A stretch of DNA of 64,000 nt, from assembly GCF_000142805.1 (NCBI RefSeq), contig NC_013078.1, forward strand, positions 124,001-188,000, written 5' to 3'. The DNA is from Lachancea thermotolerans CBS 6340. Its lineage: Eukaryota; Ascomycota; Saccharomycetes; Saccharomycetales; Saccharomycetaceae. The notes under the pieces are model-generated. The model worked only from the letters and a program-made list of their open reading frames with translations, was not told where the DNA came from and did no database searches. Numbering within the stretch: position 1 is the stretch's first letter; each line of letters begins with the position of its first letter. The translations under genes were made by a program, and so were the position numbers. Shown piece by piece: positions 32,072 through 41,853 of this stretch.

Positions 32072-33040
32072 CTAAATTTTGCAATATCCTCCCCCGTAGC
32101 TTACGCTACTGTCCATGACGCTCGTGACTTGGCTTGATTGCGCGTACGCTGGCCATTGAAATACGGCTGGCTCTGCTTGGTGGCTCAGCGCACACAGCAT
32201 CACGCTTATGGCCTTTTCGCCGCAGATAGTGTTACCAGTAACTTCTAAATAATGCTTCCACAGTTCATATTTGTCGCGGGGCTCCGTCTGCGATAAGATG
32301 GACATCGCGTACTGATCCAAGATCTCGATGCTCTTCCAGATGGGCACCTGGTGGTGGGACAGCTTACTCCTCGCGGTCAGCGACTCTATTTCTGTATCCT
32401 CCGCCAGGGCTTCTTGGATCTCGCTCTTGTCTCCCACGTAGCCAGTAAAACTGAACCTTCTTCCCCAGTGGCAGAAGTCAGAACTTATGATGAAGACCGT
32501 GGACTGGTCAGCGAGGTACTCGCTCAAAACCTTTCCCAGGTGTTGATCGCTGCGCGTCGAATTATGCGATATCATTATGGGCACGACCCCAACGCTCGCC
32601 GTATCGACCCCGCGAAGTTTAAGCAGCGCGCGCAGCATCGGAAACTGCATTTCCAGGGAATGTTCCTCAACGTCGACCTCCGGGTCCATGTACTCGAATG
32701 CTTCGTCTTCCACCAGCTCCTTGACGGTCGCGATGTCGACGGGTAAGGAGCCTAGTGGCGTTGCCACTTCCTTGAAGTTCGAAACGTGCGCCCGGTTCTT
32801 GAAGTAGATGTGATGGGAGGGGCCCAACACAAATATACGTTTAACATTGGTGAGATCCAGTGCGGCGTAGACTTTCCCCATCGTTGCACCGCAGTAGGCA
32901 TACCCAGCATGGGGGGATATGATGACTCTGGCGCCAGCGACTGGCAGGCCCTGCCCCAAATATTGCTGAAGCTGTAAACCCAGTTTGCCGGAGTTGGTGC
33001 TATACCAGGACCCAGCGTGCGATGCTGGACGGACGCTCAT
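32072..33040 (-). CDS. MHO1: MEMO1-family protein Mho1
   Basis: 322 aa (S. cerevisiae Mho1, YJR008W, 338 aa). It belongs to the conserved MEMO family, related in fold to metal-dependent dioxygenases; human MEMO1 binds iron or copper. Conserved blocks with metal-ligand candidates are IISPHAGYAYCGATMGK, FVLGPSHHIYFKNRA and IISSDFCHWGRRF. The N terminus RPASHAGSWY is diagnostic. It is convergent with the GAPDH gene. Gene order TDH2-MHO1-SUI2 is as in S. cerevisiae (YJR009C-YJR007W). Confidence 0.96.
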   Translation of the reverse strand: MSVRPASHAGSWYSTNSGKLGLQLQQYLGQGLPVAGARVIISPHAGYAYCGATMGKVYAALDLTNVKRIFVLGPSHHIYFKNRAHVSNFKEVATPLGSLPVDIATVKELVEDEAFEYMDPEVDVEEHSLEMQFPMLRALLKLRGVDTASVGVVPIMISHNSTRSDQHLGKVLSEYLADQSTVFIISSDFCHWGRRFSFTGYVGDKSEIQEALAEDTEIESLTARSKLSHHQVPIWKSIEILDQYAMSILSQTEPRDKYELWKHYLEVTGNTICGEKAISVMLCALSHQAEPAVFQWPAYAQSSQVTSVMDSSVSYGGGYCKI

Positions 33041-33327
33041 TTCTCAATAGTTTTTAGCACACGAAACTTTAGGGTTGCTGGAGCTCCTGACGTTGCCCTT
33101 GCTCAGTAACCCCTTGGCTTTTGCATTTTATACCTTTATATATACATTATTCAATGATTGCCCAGAGATTATAACAGCGGGTCAAAGCTTACGACCACCG
33201 CTCTATTTGAGTTGAGTTCTAAAAAATCAGCAGGCTGGAACGTGTTCCCGCCTTCGTAGATGTAGTGGTTGGCTATGCAGGTGATGTTGAGAGCTCCACG
33301 GCAAGTATGTGGGAACTGTTTGAGCGC

Positions 33328-34236
33328 TCATTCGTAGTCGGAGTCTTCTTCCTCGGAGTCGGAACCGTTCTCCAAGGCCTTGTTCTCCAACAGCGCTTGC
33401 AGCTCGGCATCCTCGGTGGCAGTGACGGCCTTTGGCGCCATGGTGATGTTACAGAACCCGTCATGACTGGTTATGACTTTGGTGATCTTCTCAATAGCCT
33501 TTTCCAGCAGCTCGATACCGTGCTGCTTCTCCAGCGCTTGGGTTGTCAGCACGTATAGTGGCGCGGCGACCAGTTTGGCCTTGATCTGCATTTGCTCTGT
33601 CGACATCTCCTCGGCAGCCTTCAAGGCGGCCTTGATGGCGTCTATGCCCTCGTAGCTGAAGCACGAGACCTCAATGTCGGCTCTGATCTTCACGGCTTGA
33701 GGGGTGAGTCTTCTGGAAATGTACAAGCGCAGCTCTTCGAAGATTTCCTTGCTTGGAGGCTCAATCCCTTCGAACACGGTCTCGTCCACGATCGACAGCT
33801 TAAAGGCGTCGTAGGCATGGCCGTACTTTCGGCTCAAAGGCCATGCGATCGACTTGTACAAGTCCTCCAGAGGGAACGAGAACTTCTCGGCACAGTGTCT
33901 GAGAATGGAGTGCACCGCCTTGGACTTCTGGTATCTCTCCTCACACTTGATGATGTCCTCGGAAGAAACACGACGCTTGGACAAGTCGATGTAGCCCTTT
34001 TCCTTGTCCACACGTAGAACCACAACGACCTCGTTTCTGCCCACACGGATCAGCTTCTGAATCGAACGGATACGTCTACGCGACAGCTCACTCAGTAGCA
34101 CCATACCCTCGATATTGTCGTATTCCAGCAGCTTAACGTACGCTCCCATCTCAGCGATCTGCTGCACATTCACCATCACAACATCGTCCACCTCAGGATA
34201 TTTGTTTTCGTAAAAACGACAGTTAGATGTAGACAT
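33328..34236 (-). CDS. SUI2: Translation initiation factor eIF2 alpha
   Basis: 302 aa (S. cerevisiae 304 aa). It is the alpha subunit of eIF2, which brings Met-tRNAi to the 40S subunit. An N-terminal S1/OB domain contains the Gcn2 target site in LLSELSRRRIRS, where the serine is residue 52 counting the initiator Met (Ser51 in the usual numbering). A helical domain and C-terminal alpha/beta domain follow, and the acidic tail (SDSEEEDSDYE) is typical. An RRPE-like TGAAAATTTTT (34327-34337) lies about 90 bp upstream of the ATG. Confidence 0.98.
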   Translation of the reverse strand: MSTSNCRFYENKYPEVDDVVMVNVQQIAEMGAYVKLLEYDNIEGMVLLSELSRRRIRSIQKLIRVGRNEVVVVLRVDKEKGYIDLSKRRVSSEDIIKCEERYQKSKAVHSILRHCAEKFSFPLEDLYKSIAWPLSRKYGHAYDAFKLSIVDETVFEGIEPPSKEIFEELRLYISRRLTPQAVKIRADIEVSCFSYEGIDAIKAALKAAEEMSTEQMQIKAKLVAAPLYVLTTQALEKQHGIELLEKAIEKITKVITSHDGFCNITMAPKAVTATEDAELQALLENKALENGSDSEEEDSDYE

Positions 34237-34381
34237 CTTACAACCCTCTCAATTGGTCTCGTTAGCTTGTAGGTAGTCCTGTTTCTATCTCAGCTACCGC
34301 TTCAAGCGTTAAGAGTTTTACACATCTGAAAATTTTTTATCGAAGTAGCACAACTACCAGCCTAACTAATCACGTGACAAC

Positions 34382-34603
34382 ATGCCGGGTAAAAGACCAG
34401 GCGCGGGACGGGAGGTTATGGAGACTCAGGACAACTCCAAAGGCCCCAGAGTTCCCGAATTCCTGCCACAATATCTTGTTAATGGTATGAATTCACACTA
34501 TTCAGTTTTTGGGGCCTTCCAATATGAACTAGGAGCACTATGTCCCCTACAACGAGCCCGATATGTGACGCGCCAGAGGACGGCATCTTGGAGATACTTA
34601 TAG
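34382..34603 (+). CDS. Doubtful small ORF between SUI2 and TSC2
   Basis: A 73-codon frame starting MPGKRPGAGREVMETQ, 145 bp from the divergent SUI2 ATG and ending 175 bp before the convergent TSC2 stop. No family was recognised. There is a weak case for an intron: GTATGA at 34485, TACTAAG at 34631 (the canonical branch has C last) and TTAG at 34648-34651. Splicing these would join residue 34 in frame to a short tail ending in KFCGPKQKR at 34719. Neither version is convincing. It could be a real small gene, a leader ORF or chance. Confidence 0.2.
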   Translation: MPGKRPGAGREVMETQDNSKGPRVPEFLPQYLVNGMNSHYSVFGAFQYELGALCPLQRARYVTRQRTASWRYL

Positions 34604-34778
34604 TGCTCCGAGAAGTGGCAAATAAAACAGTACTAAGTATTGGACCATTAGGAATTATTAGCAGTAGTTCAATGATGATAGATGTCCAAAAATTTTGCGG
34701 TCCGAAGCAGAAGCGGTAAGTAACCCAATAGTAATAACGCGACCCACCGTTTCTGAATGCTATAAGCGCACAAGAAGC

Positions 34779-37700
34779 CTACAGACCGCCAGCGGCCTCG
34801 ACAACGCTAGCGAAGTCTGGTGGAGAGACTGGCTCTCCGTGGCCTTCATACCATTTCAATGTTTTTTCTCTAATCGAACTCATTTGCTTCGCCCGTCTTG
34901 CCCAGGTTGTACATACTTCAGGCGCAGAAGCTGAGAACCAGCAGGTGGAGAAGGTGTCTGCAATGAGAGACACATGCCGCACGTATTTCGCTAGGTTCTC
35001 CGCGCTTAGAATCTTGAAGTGTGACGTCGAAAAAAACGCAGGGACGCCCGCCTTGCGGTACATGCGAACTTTAAAATGTTTGCTCCCCTTCCCAGTGTCG
35101 GTCGCCTGATAAGGCTTAATGACGATGTTGATGAAATTGAACTGGCTCTTGATAATGTTGAAGTCGAAGCTCGCACTGCCAGATTCATCGAAAAAAATAG
35201 TCACGAAGTTGTTTCCTATATGCCGTTTTTTCATGGAATATTGGTCATCCTGTGGGTTGTTTGGCATTAGCGTCGCCGCGTGGAAAACAGCCTGCGTTTT
35301 CTCCGCGTTGTAAACAAGCGCGAACTCTCCATCAACATCAGGCTCTAGCCCACCAGTGTACACATTCATACAATCTTTCAACTTCACAAGGTGTCCTAAG
35401 CGACTCAAAAACAGCTTATACTGATACGAGCCGTTCGTGTTAGAAAGCACTTCAGCCTCAGAATCCTGCTGCGGACCCACATAGATCAGTCCAATTTTGT
35501 GGTATTCACTGACCGGGGTTTTGTCAAAAAGGTGCACTGATCTTGCAATCGAACTGTCATCTGGCACTTTGACAGGGTGTCTACCAACACATCCTAATTG
35601 TGTTAGAACAAAACTGGCAGTAAATTTGAATTGTTCGAACTTCTCCGTAGAAGGCTCCTCTTCCTCCTCCTGACCGATGCGAAAAATATCATACGGTTTA
35701 GGGATTTGCGATCGTTCAAATTGTAACTTGAAAACCTCAGAGCTCGAGGGGCTCCTCATAGTTATGACTGAATCACCCGTTTGGATATCTGTTTCAATGC
35801 TTACTATCTTGTCAGATAGGATCCACCTACCGAAATCATACCCGTCGTTGCTCTCGTTTGCCCGATCTTCATTTATTCTATGGGGGAAGCTAGGGCCATG
35901 AGGCGTGGCTGTCAAGTGTGAAATAATATCTATGTGCGCACTGACGTCGTAATCCTTGCTTTCTGCTTCCGAAGCGCTACTAACCAAGCACTTCACTACG
36001 AATGGAGCCAGCTCCACTCGGTTTGACAGCTTCATCCTCAAAAACCAGCTTGAAATGACTTTGTATGATAATGTAAGGAAGAAGTGGGCGACAGACGCGG
36101 TGATCTTGAAAGAGTGAGTCGAAGGTGATGAATCTGCGGCCTGTTCCAAGTAGGATATTTGCTGAATGATATTTTGCGTTTGTGCCCTTTCCTTGAGGTC
36201 CCTAGAACTTTGAATGAACTTAAAGGCAATGGCAAATACCCTTTTAAACTCATCCGCAGTCAAATGGGATGTAATGAATGGAGAATTGGATAATGCTAGA
36301 AGGAACTCCAGTATTGCGGGAGTGCACATTGAGCTTGTTACTCGAGTTTGCAGCTGCACGAGTATTGGAGTCAAAAGTTTCTTCACTGATCCTGGTATTT
36401 CCTGGCAGCATATTGTAAGCAAGTGCAGCGAGAGGGTAAGCGTGCTATCTTTGGTATGTAGCCCATATAGTAAAGACTCAACAATACCATCTGTAAAATC
36501 CTTAGGCAGATAACTATGGTATGCTAGGAGGGGTGACAGACTTCTGACATACACTGCATGAAGGTTGTCTGTGCACAAACCGCTCGGTATTTTCAATTTT
36601 GAAGGAAGGCCGGACTTCATATGACGACAGATAACATCTCGGTACAATCCGACCAGATCATCGATAGATCTCAAAGCCACCAAATTGGCGAACTGTGGGC
36701 ACATGAAAGTTAGAAGATATGAGTAAACCTCCCATGTAGTGGGGTTTCCGATCATGTCTATAGCAGTAGAGATCCAAGTTCTGATATCTACCGCTCCTGG
36801 AGTAACAAAATCATCTTTTACCAGCTCAGGAGAATATGCGTCACATTTGAGTACCTTAGATTGCGCTTCATTGAAATAAATAATTGTTTCCGGGTATGAC
36901 CAACCATTGTTTTCCAACGTCGAGGCAGCCCTGGAGTTTTTGTTCAAGGCTATTGTTATTCCCTCAACATCATTCGTTTCCTGGAATACTACTTGGCGAG
37001 AATTTCCGCAATAAACTTTGGACAGGACCCTTGCTGACGCCAAAAACAATTCGCTCTGTGCTGTCTGATAGGCGTACTGTGCTGCCTTAGTAAGAAGGCG
37101 GTAAAATGACCCAAAACAGTCTCCACGTTCAAAAGCAATACACCATACCAGTAATCCTGCAAGGCCCTCGGTGAGTTTTATTAGTTTGACCTCAGACCAA
37201 GCAGGAGCTGGCGAAGAGCCCAAGCTCAACGGAATTAAGCTGGATCTTCTTCGAGATGAAGGTTTTGTAAAAGCCTGGCCAAACACTTCGCTGTTTACCG
37301 CTGCGATGAAGCCTGAAGGCAAGTAGCGGCAAGTCTCGCAGTATATTTCTATTTGTTTGAGGGCAACCGTGTTATCCTTTTCTGTTTCAAGCATTGAAAA
37401 AAGGTGCTTTAGTGACCGACAAAGCGAACTATCCCACTGTTTCCGTTTCGAAATAATCTCGTAACAACATTTTTCTATGACTTCAAGGGTTCGACACCGC
37501 ACATTTGTTCCGAAATCTGCTAGATAAACTCGGGTTATTATATCGTGAACCAGACCATCCACTAAAACTGCATCCGATGTAGACTGATCTAGGAGATCCA
37601 GCAGTTGGTTAGCCAATGAATCATTCAAATGTCTACTGTAAGCGAACAAAAATTCAAAGATGTCTTTGAACTCGTTGATGCCAAAAAGCTTGTAGTTTCC

Positions 37701-39020
37701 GCTTTGCGAAATATTCAATATTTGGTTGAAAATCATTCTCAGGTACTTTACATCGAGATCGTCCAGTTCAACCTTCTGCAGAAATGGTGTCAACAGGTCT
37801 TGAATGGAAGGTTCTTCTTCTGAGACTAACCAAAAGCCACGGAACTTAGAAATCCATCGCAGAAATTCTTCACTCTCAAGGAGGCATAGAATATTGCCAA
37901 AAAGCTGTGAAGCACTGATATTTGAGCTGCTGTGCTTATTAAATTCTTGCCTAAGAAGGCGGAGAAGTAGTTCCGCAATGTGTCGCGGACTTGAACCGCA
38001 CTTTTGCCATAGGCCCTCCACATTGTCAACAGTTAGTAACGAAACTAGAAGCGAAATATAGCTAACATCCGTGTTACCGCCGTCAAAGAAACCCATATCA
38101 AGAAAAAGCGGCAGTAGTTGTGTACCATTTTGGCCGGATAGTGCTAAATGTAGAGTTTCGGTAACAGAGTCAGATAGCTCATTGTTTTCGTGATATATCG
38201 TCAGTAGCGCTTGTAAAACAGAGCGTGATAGCTCTTTCGATTCCACAGGCCTTTCGCTAAATGCTGCTTTCAGTAGGTCAAGAGCGCCTTTTCGTACTTC
38301 ATTTTCATCCCAACCTCTTGATATTGTGACAACGCAGCTAATAAGCTCATCAGTAATCGGTACACCATGCCGCGCACAGCTCTCGGCAAAACGAAGAGCA
38401 CTGACAACCGTTTGATGTGGTGGTTTCGGCTCTCCGCCCACCGATATGCTTGCAAATATACTTTCGAAAAAATCTTCAAGTCCACATGTGCTCTCATCTG
38501 CACGTAGAATAGACTCAAGGCGTGTCCCATGGCATGTCAGTGCGTCCAGGGACTTGATGACCTTGTGTAGCTCTTTTTCTGCTTTGCCAGCTTTCTCGTC
38601 AGCAACACCACAATTGTCCATGATGTTGTAGAAGAAAGCAAGTCTAAGTGTTTCGCTCATGACAGGTAGCAGTCGCTCAATGCAAGCATGTAACAAATCT
38701 AAACCATATGCTCGGGTACTTGACGGAATCTCAGGCGCAATTAGGTCGTTAGCGCCGTCCCACAGTTCCAGGACCGACTCTGCTGAAAGAAAAGAAAGCT
38801 CTGGTATTATCTCCTTAACTAGTCGAGCCCGACTAGAGTAGCCACTGGCGCGGTCTGCAATAAGTGGAATAAGCTTTTGAGCGTGTAAAGGTTCTTTTGT
38901 CACTGCACATTGTTCGTAGTTCGAGGGAGTTGGTGTGGATTTAAAGTTTCCAGATAGCGTGCGAAAAAGCTCTCTTTTGAGCCCACTTGTGTAGGCCTTG
39001 TAGATCAGCGGAGGTGCCAT
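34779..39020 (-). CDS. TSC2: Tuberin (TSC2) homologue, Rheb GTPase-activating protein
   Basis: 1413 aa. The C-terminal ~240 residues are a Rap/Ran-GAP domain of the tuberin type: AVFHAATLMPNNP and KKRHIGNNFVTIFFDESG match human TSC2 block by block, then FNIIKSQFNFINIVIKP. The catalytic asparagine thumb is N1270 in HIGNN. The first ~1100 residues are helical and repeat-like, as in tuberin. The length is near S. pombe Tsc2 (about 1340 aa). The TSC1-TSC2 complex inactivates Rheb and so restrains TORC1 at the vacuole or lysosome. S. cerevisiae has no TSC1 or TSC2, so this gene is absent at YJR007W-YGR191W there. It ends in EAAGGL, followed by TAG. Whether a TSC1 partner exists cannot be seen in this window. 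Confidence 0.92.
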   Translation of the reverse strand: MAPPLIYKAYTSGLKRELFRTLSGNFKSTPTPSNYEQCAVTKEPLHAQKLIPLIADRASGYSSRARLVKEIIPELSFLSAESVLELWDGANDLIAPEIPSSTRAYGLDLLHACIERLLPVMSETLRLAFFYNIMDNCGVADEKAGKAEKELHKVIKSLDALTCHGTRLESILRADESTCGLEDFFESIFASISVGGEPKPPHQTVVSALRFAESCARHGVPITDELISCVVTISRGWDENEVRKGALDLLKAAFSERPVESKELSRSVLQALLTIYHENNELSDSVTETLHLALSGQNGTQLLPLFLDMGFFDGGNTDVSYISLLVSLLTVDNVEGLWQKCGSSPRHIAELLLRLLRQEFNKHSSSNISASQLFGNILCLLESEEFLRWISKFRGFWLVSEEEPSIQDLLTPFLQKVELDDLDVKYLRMIFNQILNISQSGNYKLFGINEFKDIFEFLFAYSRHLNDSLANQLLDLLDQSTSDAVLVDGLVHDIITRVYLADFGTNVRCRTLEVIEKCCYEIISKRKQWDSSLCRSLKHLFSMLETEKDNTVALKQIEIYCETCRYLPSGFIAAVNSEVFGQAFTKPSSRRRSSLIPLSLGSSPAPAWSEVKLIKLTEGLAGLLVWCIAFERGDCFGSFYRLLTKAAQYAYQTAQSELFLASARVLSKVYCGNSRQVVFQETNDVEGITIALNKNSRAASTLENNGWSYPETIIYFNEAQSKVLKCDAYSPELVKDDFVTPGAVDIRTWISTAIDMIGNPTTWEVYSYLLTFMCPQFANLVALRSIDDLVGLYRDVICRHMKSGLPSKLKIPSGLCTDNLHAVYVRSLSPLLAYHSYLPKDFTDGIVESLLYGLHTKDSTLTLSLHLLTICCQEIPGSVKKLLTPILVQLQTRVTSSMCTPAILEFLLALSNSPFITSHLTADEFKRVFAIAFKFIQSSRDLKERAQTQNIIQQISYLEQAADSSPSTHSFKITASVAHFFLTLSYKVISSWFLRMKLSNRVELAPFVVKCLVSSASEAESKDYDVSAHIDIISHLTATPHGPSFPHRINEDRANESNDGYDFGRWILSDKIVSIETDIQTGDSVITMRSPSSSEVFKLQFERSQIPKPYDIFRIGQEEEEEPSTEKFEQFKFTASFVLTQLGCVGRHPVKVPDDSSIARSVHLFDKTPVSEYHKIGLIYVGPQQDSEAEVLSNTNGSYQYKLFLSRLGHLVKLKDCMNVYTGGLEPDVDGEFALVYNAEKTQAVFHAATLMPNNPQDDQYSMKKRHIGNNFVTIFFDESGSASFDFNIIKSQFNFINIVIKPYQATDTGKGSKHFKVRMYRKAGVPAFFSTSHFKILSAENLAKYVRHVSLIADTFSTCWFSASAPEVCTTWARRAKQMSSIREKTLKWYEGHGEPVSPPDFASVVEAAGGL

Positions 39021-39198
39021 GGCGTTCGCAAGATGATGGCGGCTTCTACAGGGTGTGGGTGTGTATGTGAGTGTGTTTATTAAGTTGTTAAGTCAAGATA
39101 TTAGACATCCTTTATAGATAATAATTTACAAAATGCATCGAAATGGTCCCTCGACTGTAAAAGAGATGTGGTCACATACATCTAGCTCGACGAGTACA

Positions 39199-40968
39199 TT
39201 AACACCAAAGGTGGATGAACCTGGCAAATAATGACTTTTGGCGCATTGCTTGTTCTTCAATGCGCTTTTCATCTTTCATGAGCTCCAGGTCCACAGCCCT
39301 GCGACCCGAATCAAGGTCAATCTCTTTGGTGGGGGTCAGCAGTCTCCAGCTTCTTGTGTAGAGTTTGTGTCCGAAGTAGCACGCGAGCAGGATGGGGAAC
39401 GAAAGGTAGGTCTCAAAGAAAGACTCCGCGTTCGCACCTTCGCCTCCACCTGGGAAGAGAGAAGTCCAGAAGCACACAACGAGAACGATAAAGATCACGA
39501 TGCAGCCGTAGTAGGATCCCCAGACACCAGTCATGGAGACGAACGGCAGCTCGTCCAAAGTTCTTCCTCTCTCTTTCATTGTGCGACGGAAGCGGATATG
39601 AGAAACGTTTATAGCAAACCAGCAGAACAGGGTCGACAGGCCGGAGAGAGCACTCAGCCAAGTGAAGACCTCCTCTTGTTTGTCGCTAGCAGCAATGAAA
39701 GACAGCAAACCAAAAATCAGGGTCGCCACAATCGCGTAAAGAGGCCGGCCCTTCCTATCAACGTAGGTGAACACCTTTGGCAGGTTGCCGATCTGGGCCA
39801 TGGATGCCATGCAACGGGAACAGGCGTAGACAGCACTGTTGGCCACAGACAGGACAGCTATCAGGATGATGGCGTTCATGAGGGATGGTAGGCCCTTGAT
39901 TCCACCGTTCTCAATGGCAATGACAAGGGGAGAAGCGGCAACGTCGACGGAGCTGGAGCCGTTGAGAAGTCTTGGGTCGTCAGAGGAAACGAGACACCCA
40001 ACGAGGGTCAAGACCACGATGTAGCAGACTGTGATGAGCCAGAAGGTTCTCTTGCAGGCCTTGGGCAGAGTAATTCTGGGGTTCACGGACTCCGCGGCAG
40101 AGACGGCAATCAGCTCGGTACCAGAGTAAGAAAAGGCGGCAGTCACGAAGACGGAGCACAAGCCGTGAAACCTGTCGCCTGCAGTGTGGCCCACAAAGGC
40201 GCCGGGGTTGGACCAGTACTTCCCGCCGATGTAGCCGCCCTTCGGCCCGCCACCGCAGGTGAGCACGATACCCAGGATCGTGAAGCCGATGATGGCCAGG
40301 ATCTTGACCATGGAGAGCACGAACTCGGTCTCACCGAAAGACTTGACGTCGAGCAGGTTAGCCAACAGGATGATGGTGTAGAAGATAGCGACCCAGGCGT
40401 CCGAGTTGATAGTGTGGTTCCAGTAGCGGATCGTGAGCGAGGCCGCGACGAGCTCCAGCGGCAGCAGGACGGCCCACTGGGCCAGGTAGTTGAGGTTGAC
40501 GGCGAAGCCGAACGAGGGCTCGACAAAGCGCGAGATGTAGACGTTGAAGCCGCCGACGACGGGGAACGTGGACGAGAGCTCGCCCAGCGCGTTGACGATT
40601 GTGAACAGACACGTGCTGATGATCACCCAGTCGATGACCAGCGAGCCCGGCCCGCCGGTCGTCAGCGCGGCCCCCGAGTTCACGAACAGGCCGGTACCGA
40701 TGGCACCGCCCACCGCGAGCGTCAGCAAGTGCCGCACGGACAGGTCTTTGTTGTAGCGCGCATCCTGGTCCTCGACCTCCTGCGACGTACTGTCGAGGTT
40801 CTCGAGCGCCTTAGTCTCGCTGCCGGACATGAGGTCTTTCTGCTTCGAGTCTGCGCGGTCATCGGCGCTGTCGTAGCGCGATCGCGCGCTGCGGAGCCGT
40901 GAGGGCTGCGTTTCAGCAGGCTTGAAGCTGTCAATCATCCTCTGCCACGTCGAGCGCGATTCTGCCAT
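39199..40968 (-). CDS. HIP1: Amino-acid permease, Hip1-type (YAT family)
   Basis: 589 aa (S. cerevisiae Hip1, histidine permease, 603 aa). It is a plasma-membrane proton symporter with twelve predicted membrane segments between a long hydrophilic N terminus (about 1-75) and a C-terminal tail ending in LWC, similar to the palmitoylated FWC of this family. Conserved permease motifs include GGAIGTGLFVNSG (TM1), ELIAVSAAES and ANSAVYACSR. Histidine as substrate is inferred from position (YGR191W follows TDH3 in S. cerevisiae); other amino-acid permeases are close in sequence. The 5' half is clearly more GC-rich than the 3' half. Confidence 0.88.
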   Translation of the reverse strand: MAESRSTWQRMIDSFKPAETQPSRLRSARSRYDSADDRADSKQKDLMSGSETKALENLDSTSQEVEDQDARYNKDLSVRHLLTLAVGGAIGTGLFVNSGAALTTGGPGSLVIDWVIISTCLFTIVNALGELSSTFPVVGGFNVYISRFVEPSFGFAVNLNYLAQWAVLLPLELVAASLTIRYWNHTINSDAWVAIFYTIILLANLLDVKSFGETEFVLSMVKILAIIGFTILGIVLTCGGGPKGGYIGGKYWSNPGAFVGHTAGDRFHGLCSVFVTAAFSYSGTELIAVSAAESVNPRITLPKACKRTFWLITVCYIVVLTLVGCLVSSDDPRLLNGSSSVDVAASPLVIAIENGGIKGLPSLMNAIILIAVLSVANSAVYACSRCMASMAQIGNLPKVFTYVDRKGRPLYAIVATLIFGLLSFIAASDKQEEVFTWLSALSGLSTLFCWFAINVSHIRFRRTMKERGRTLDELPFVSMTGVWGSYYGCIVIFIVLVVCFWTSLFPGGGEGANAESFFETYLSFPILLACYFGHKLYTRSWRLLTPTKEIDLDSGRRAVDLELMKDEKRIEEQAMRQKSLFARFIHLWC

Positions 40969-41853
40969 GGCGTGTAGGGATGGGATACTGGATGGTATAG
41001 GGGCAATAGGAAAGAGTCTTCCTCAGAATCGACAAGCTGGCGATGCTCCAGCTGCGCGCATCGAGAGTTTTATGTTTGAATGCTTTCTTGTTCTGTCTGC
41101 TCTGGCGAGCTGCAGTGCGTCACATCTCGAGCTACTACTGGCAGAGCACGAGTCAACTAGCCGGTTGTGGAACTTGGCGTACGTGATTCTGCGTTGGAGC
41201 CGTGCGTTTCTGCGCGACCAGCGCAGCTCTGTATGTCCTGCGTGGCGGTCTGCTGACTTTAAGGCATTTTTCATGAACAGTACGGCGCGAAGCTTGCGGC
41301 GATGAGCTTGCGGCGATGGCCCGACGAGAAGGAAAGGAAAGTTGGTCCGCAGTACGCTGAACTTGGAGCTTGGGAGCGATATCACAGGCGGGGGTTTTTA
41401 AAATTGAAGGTTTGTGTGGCGCGCAGTTGTGCGCGGCGCGGCGCTGGAACACGGCGGGAACGCCGCGGGTCTGTAAGCACGGGGACAGCAAGGCTTCTTC
41501 TCAGCGGGCTCGAAGAAGCGCCCTTCTGGCGGGTCTCGCAGGGCAGCTTGCCTAGCCGCCCAGCGGCGCGCGTGTGGCGGGAAGGGAGGGATCGGCGGTT
41601 GGCGAGCGCCTTTTTGGCGCCAGCCGATGCACGTGAGTAGCACGTGACCCAGGGTTGTGAACCACGTGTATGTCACGCGATGGAGCCACGCGAACCGGCA
41701 GAAGCCCCGGGGCCCGGGTCGACACCAACAGGCTGCATTAAGCGCCGGAGCCCCAGCTGAATCCTAGTAGCGGCGGTTCACGCTCCTGCGTCCCAGACTT
41801 TGCGCTTAATTATGGCCATAAGTACACCTGAGCCGTCCTACCCTTTCACAAAT
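40969..41853. other. HIP1 upstream region, GC-rich
   Basis: No protein gene is supported; the open frames are Arg/Ser/Ala-rich. This is the HIP1 promoter side of a 1.4-kb divergent gap. It includes the three-site CACGTG cluster listed separately and a half Gcn4 site (GAGTCA, 41150-41155), which would fit amino-acid control but is weak. Confidence 0.5.
41630..41668. promoter_or_regulatory. Cluster of three CACGTG E-boxes
   Basis: CACGTG at 41630-41635, 41641-41646 and 41663-41668: three palindromic E-boxes in 39 bp. Cbf1, Pho4 or Tye7 bind such sites in S. cerevisiae. They lie between HIP1 and the tRNA-Trp gene, about 660 bp from HIP1 and 730 bp from CRH1. Confidence 0.55.

Noticed and set aside
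35978-35986. TACTAAC branch-point sequence
   Set aside because: It is on the strand opposite to the TSC2 coding sequence and has no matching donor; chance occurrence.
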